From NCBI GenBank assembly GCA_002314565.1, contig DCGL01000052.1, positions 6,714-12,914 on the forward strand: a DNA stretch of 6,201 bases. Direction: 5' to 3'. Below the pieces are notes generated by a model. It did not search any database and was not told the origin of the DNA. It saw nothing but the letters and a program-made list of their open reading frames with translations. Shown here in pieces: positions 6,033 to 6,201 of the stretch. The stretch's first letter is position 1. Each line of letters opens with the position of its first letter. Source of the DNA: Clostridiales bacterium UBA1779. Its GTDB lineage: Bacteria; Bacillota; Clostridia; Oscillospirales; CAG-272. The position numbers were made by a program, and so were the translations under genes.

Positions 6033-6036
6033 CCTG
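6033..6036 (-). promoter_or_regulatory. Weak ribosome binding site of hslO
   Basis: Only CAGG is found, 7 nt before the ATG at 6023-6025, in contrast to the strong sites of the other genes here. Homology of the N-terminus rather than this site decides the start. Translation may be modest or assisted by the A/T-rich leader. Confidence 0.45.
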
Positions 6037-6145
6037 TTTTAAACGGATTAAAAAATCCTTTTTTGATGACAAAAACTGAATTTCCGGAGGATTCCGATAA
6101 CGTGGATTTCGGGATGCCATCGGAAATAATCTCGATATCAACCGA

Positions 6146-6201
6146 AATCCGGAAGTTCCAATCATAATCCGAAATTCCAAATCACAATCCGGAAGTTCCA
6201 A
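6146..6201. repeat. 20-bp tandem repeats at the right edge
   Basis: Units beginning AATCC start at 6146, 6166 and 6186, with a core of AATCCGGAAGTTCCA in the first and third and AATCCGAAATTCCAA in the second. The third is cut by the window end, so the copy number is unknown. The core contains the near-palindrome GGAANTTCC. The period is not a multiple of three, and no gene is convincing here. Related words (CCGAAAT, GATTTCGG, ATTTCCGG) are scattered back to about 6078, suggesting older degenerate units. Confidence 0.75.

Noticed and set aside
6045..6064. Terminator-like GGATT...AATCC followed by six T residues on the plus strand
   Set aside because: The stem is only 5 A/T-rich pairs and no plus-strand gene precedes it.
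6044..6072. Candidate hslO promoter (TTGTCA as a -35 box on the minus strand)
   Set aside because: No acceptable -10 box lies 16-18 nt downstream; TTGTCA here may instead be a fragment of the TGACA repeat family.
5962..6201. Minus-strand open frame of 79 codons overlapping the start of hslO
   Set aside because: It starts at the window edge without an ATG, runs through 20-bp repeats whose period is not a multiple of three, overlaps hslO in another frame and resembles no known protein.

Overview
The window is bacterial chromosome with four complete protein genes, all recognisable. It most likely comes from an anaerobic gut-type member of the Clostridia (Bacillota), possibly near the Oscillospiraceae/Ruminococcaceae. 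The reasons are sigma-A type promoters with consensus TATAAT boxes, purine-rich Shine-Dalgarno sites, a DUF4091 protein typical of gut anaerobes, and short TGACA...TGTCA palindromes of a kind familiar from Clostridia intergenic DNA. The lineage is inferred from style, not from a database search.

Layout from left to right. Positions 1-168 hold no provable gene: they contain a REP-like palindrome and the terminator of the first gene. Positions 169-1839 (minus) encode a cytosolic DUF4091 protein that looks like a glycoside hydrolase. A 268-bp divergent intergenic region (1840-2107) carries a promoter for that gene and a stronger one for typA. Positions 2108-3949 (plus) encode the translational GTPase TypA/BipA. 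A convergent 185-bp region (3950-4134) holds two related terminator hairpins plus a third half-copy of the same arm. Positions 4135-4986 (minus) encode a variant glycerophosphodiester phosphodiesterase-family protein. A 151-bp gap (4987-5137) carries a double REP-like palindrome. Positions 5138-6025 (minus) encode the redox chaperone Hsp33. The right edge has 20-bp tandem repeats that run off the window.

TypA (ribosome function under stress) and Hsp33 (holdase under oxidative stress) are housekeeping and stress genes. The GDPD-family and DUF4091 proteins are probably metabolic enzymes for phosphodiesters and glycans. Nothing shows that the four form one pathway. hslO and the GDPD gene are co-directional without an obvious intrinsic terminator between them, so they may be co-transcribed; the other junctions are divergent or convergent.

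No phage, CRISPR array, insertion sequence with a transposase gene, tRNA or rRNA was seen. The structures most worth a second look are non-coding: the terminator array, whose arms can pair in mutually exclusive ways; the REP-like palindrome family with three members; and the tandem repeats upstream of hslO. I found no convincing evidence of a wholly new multi-gene system.
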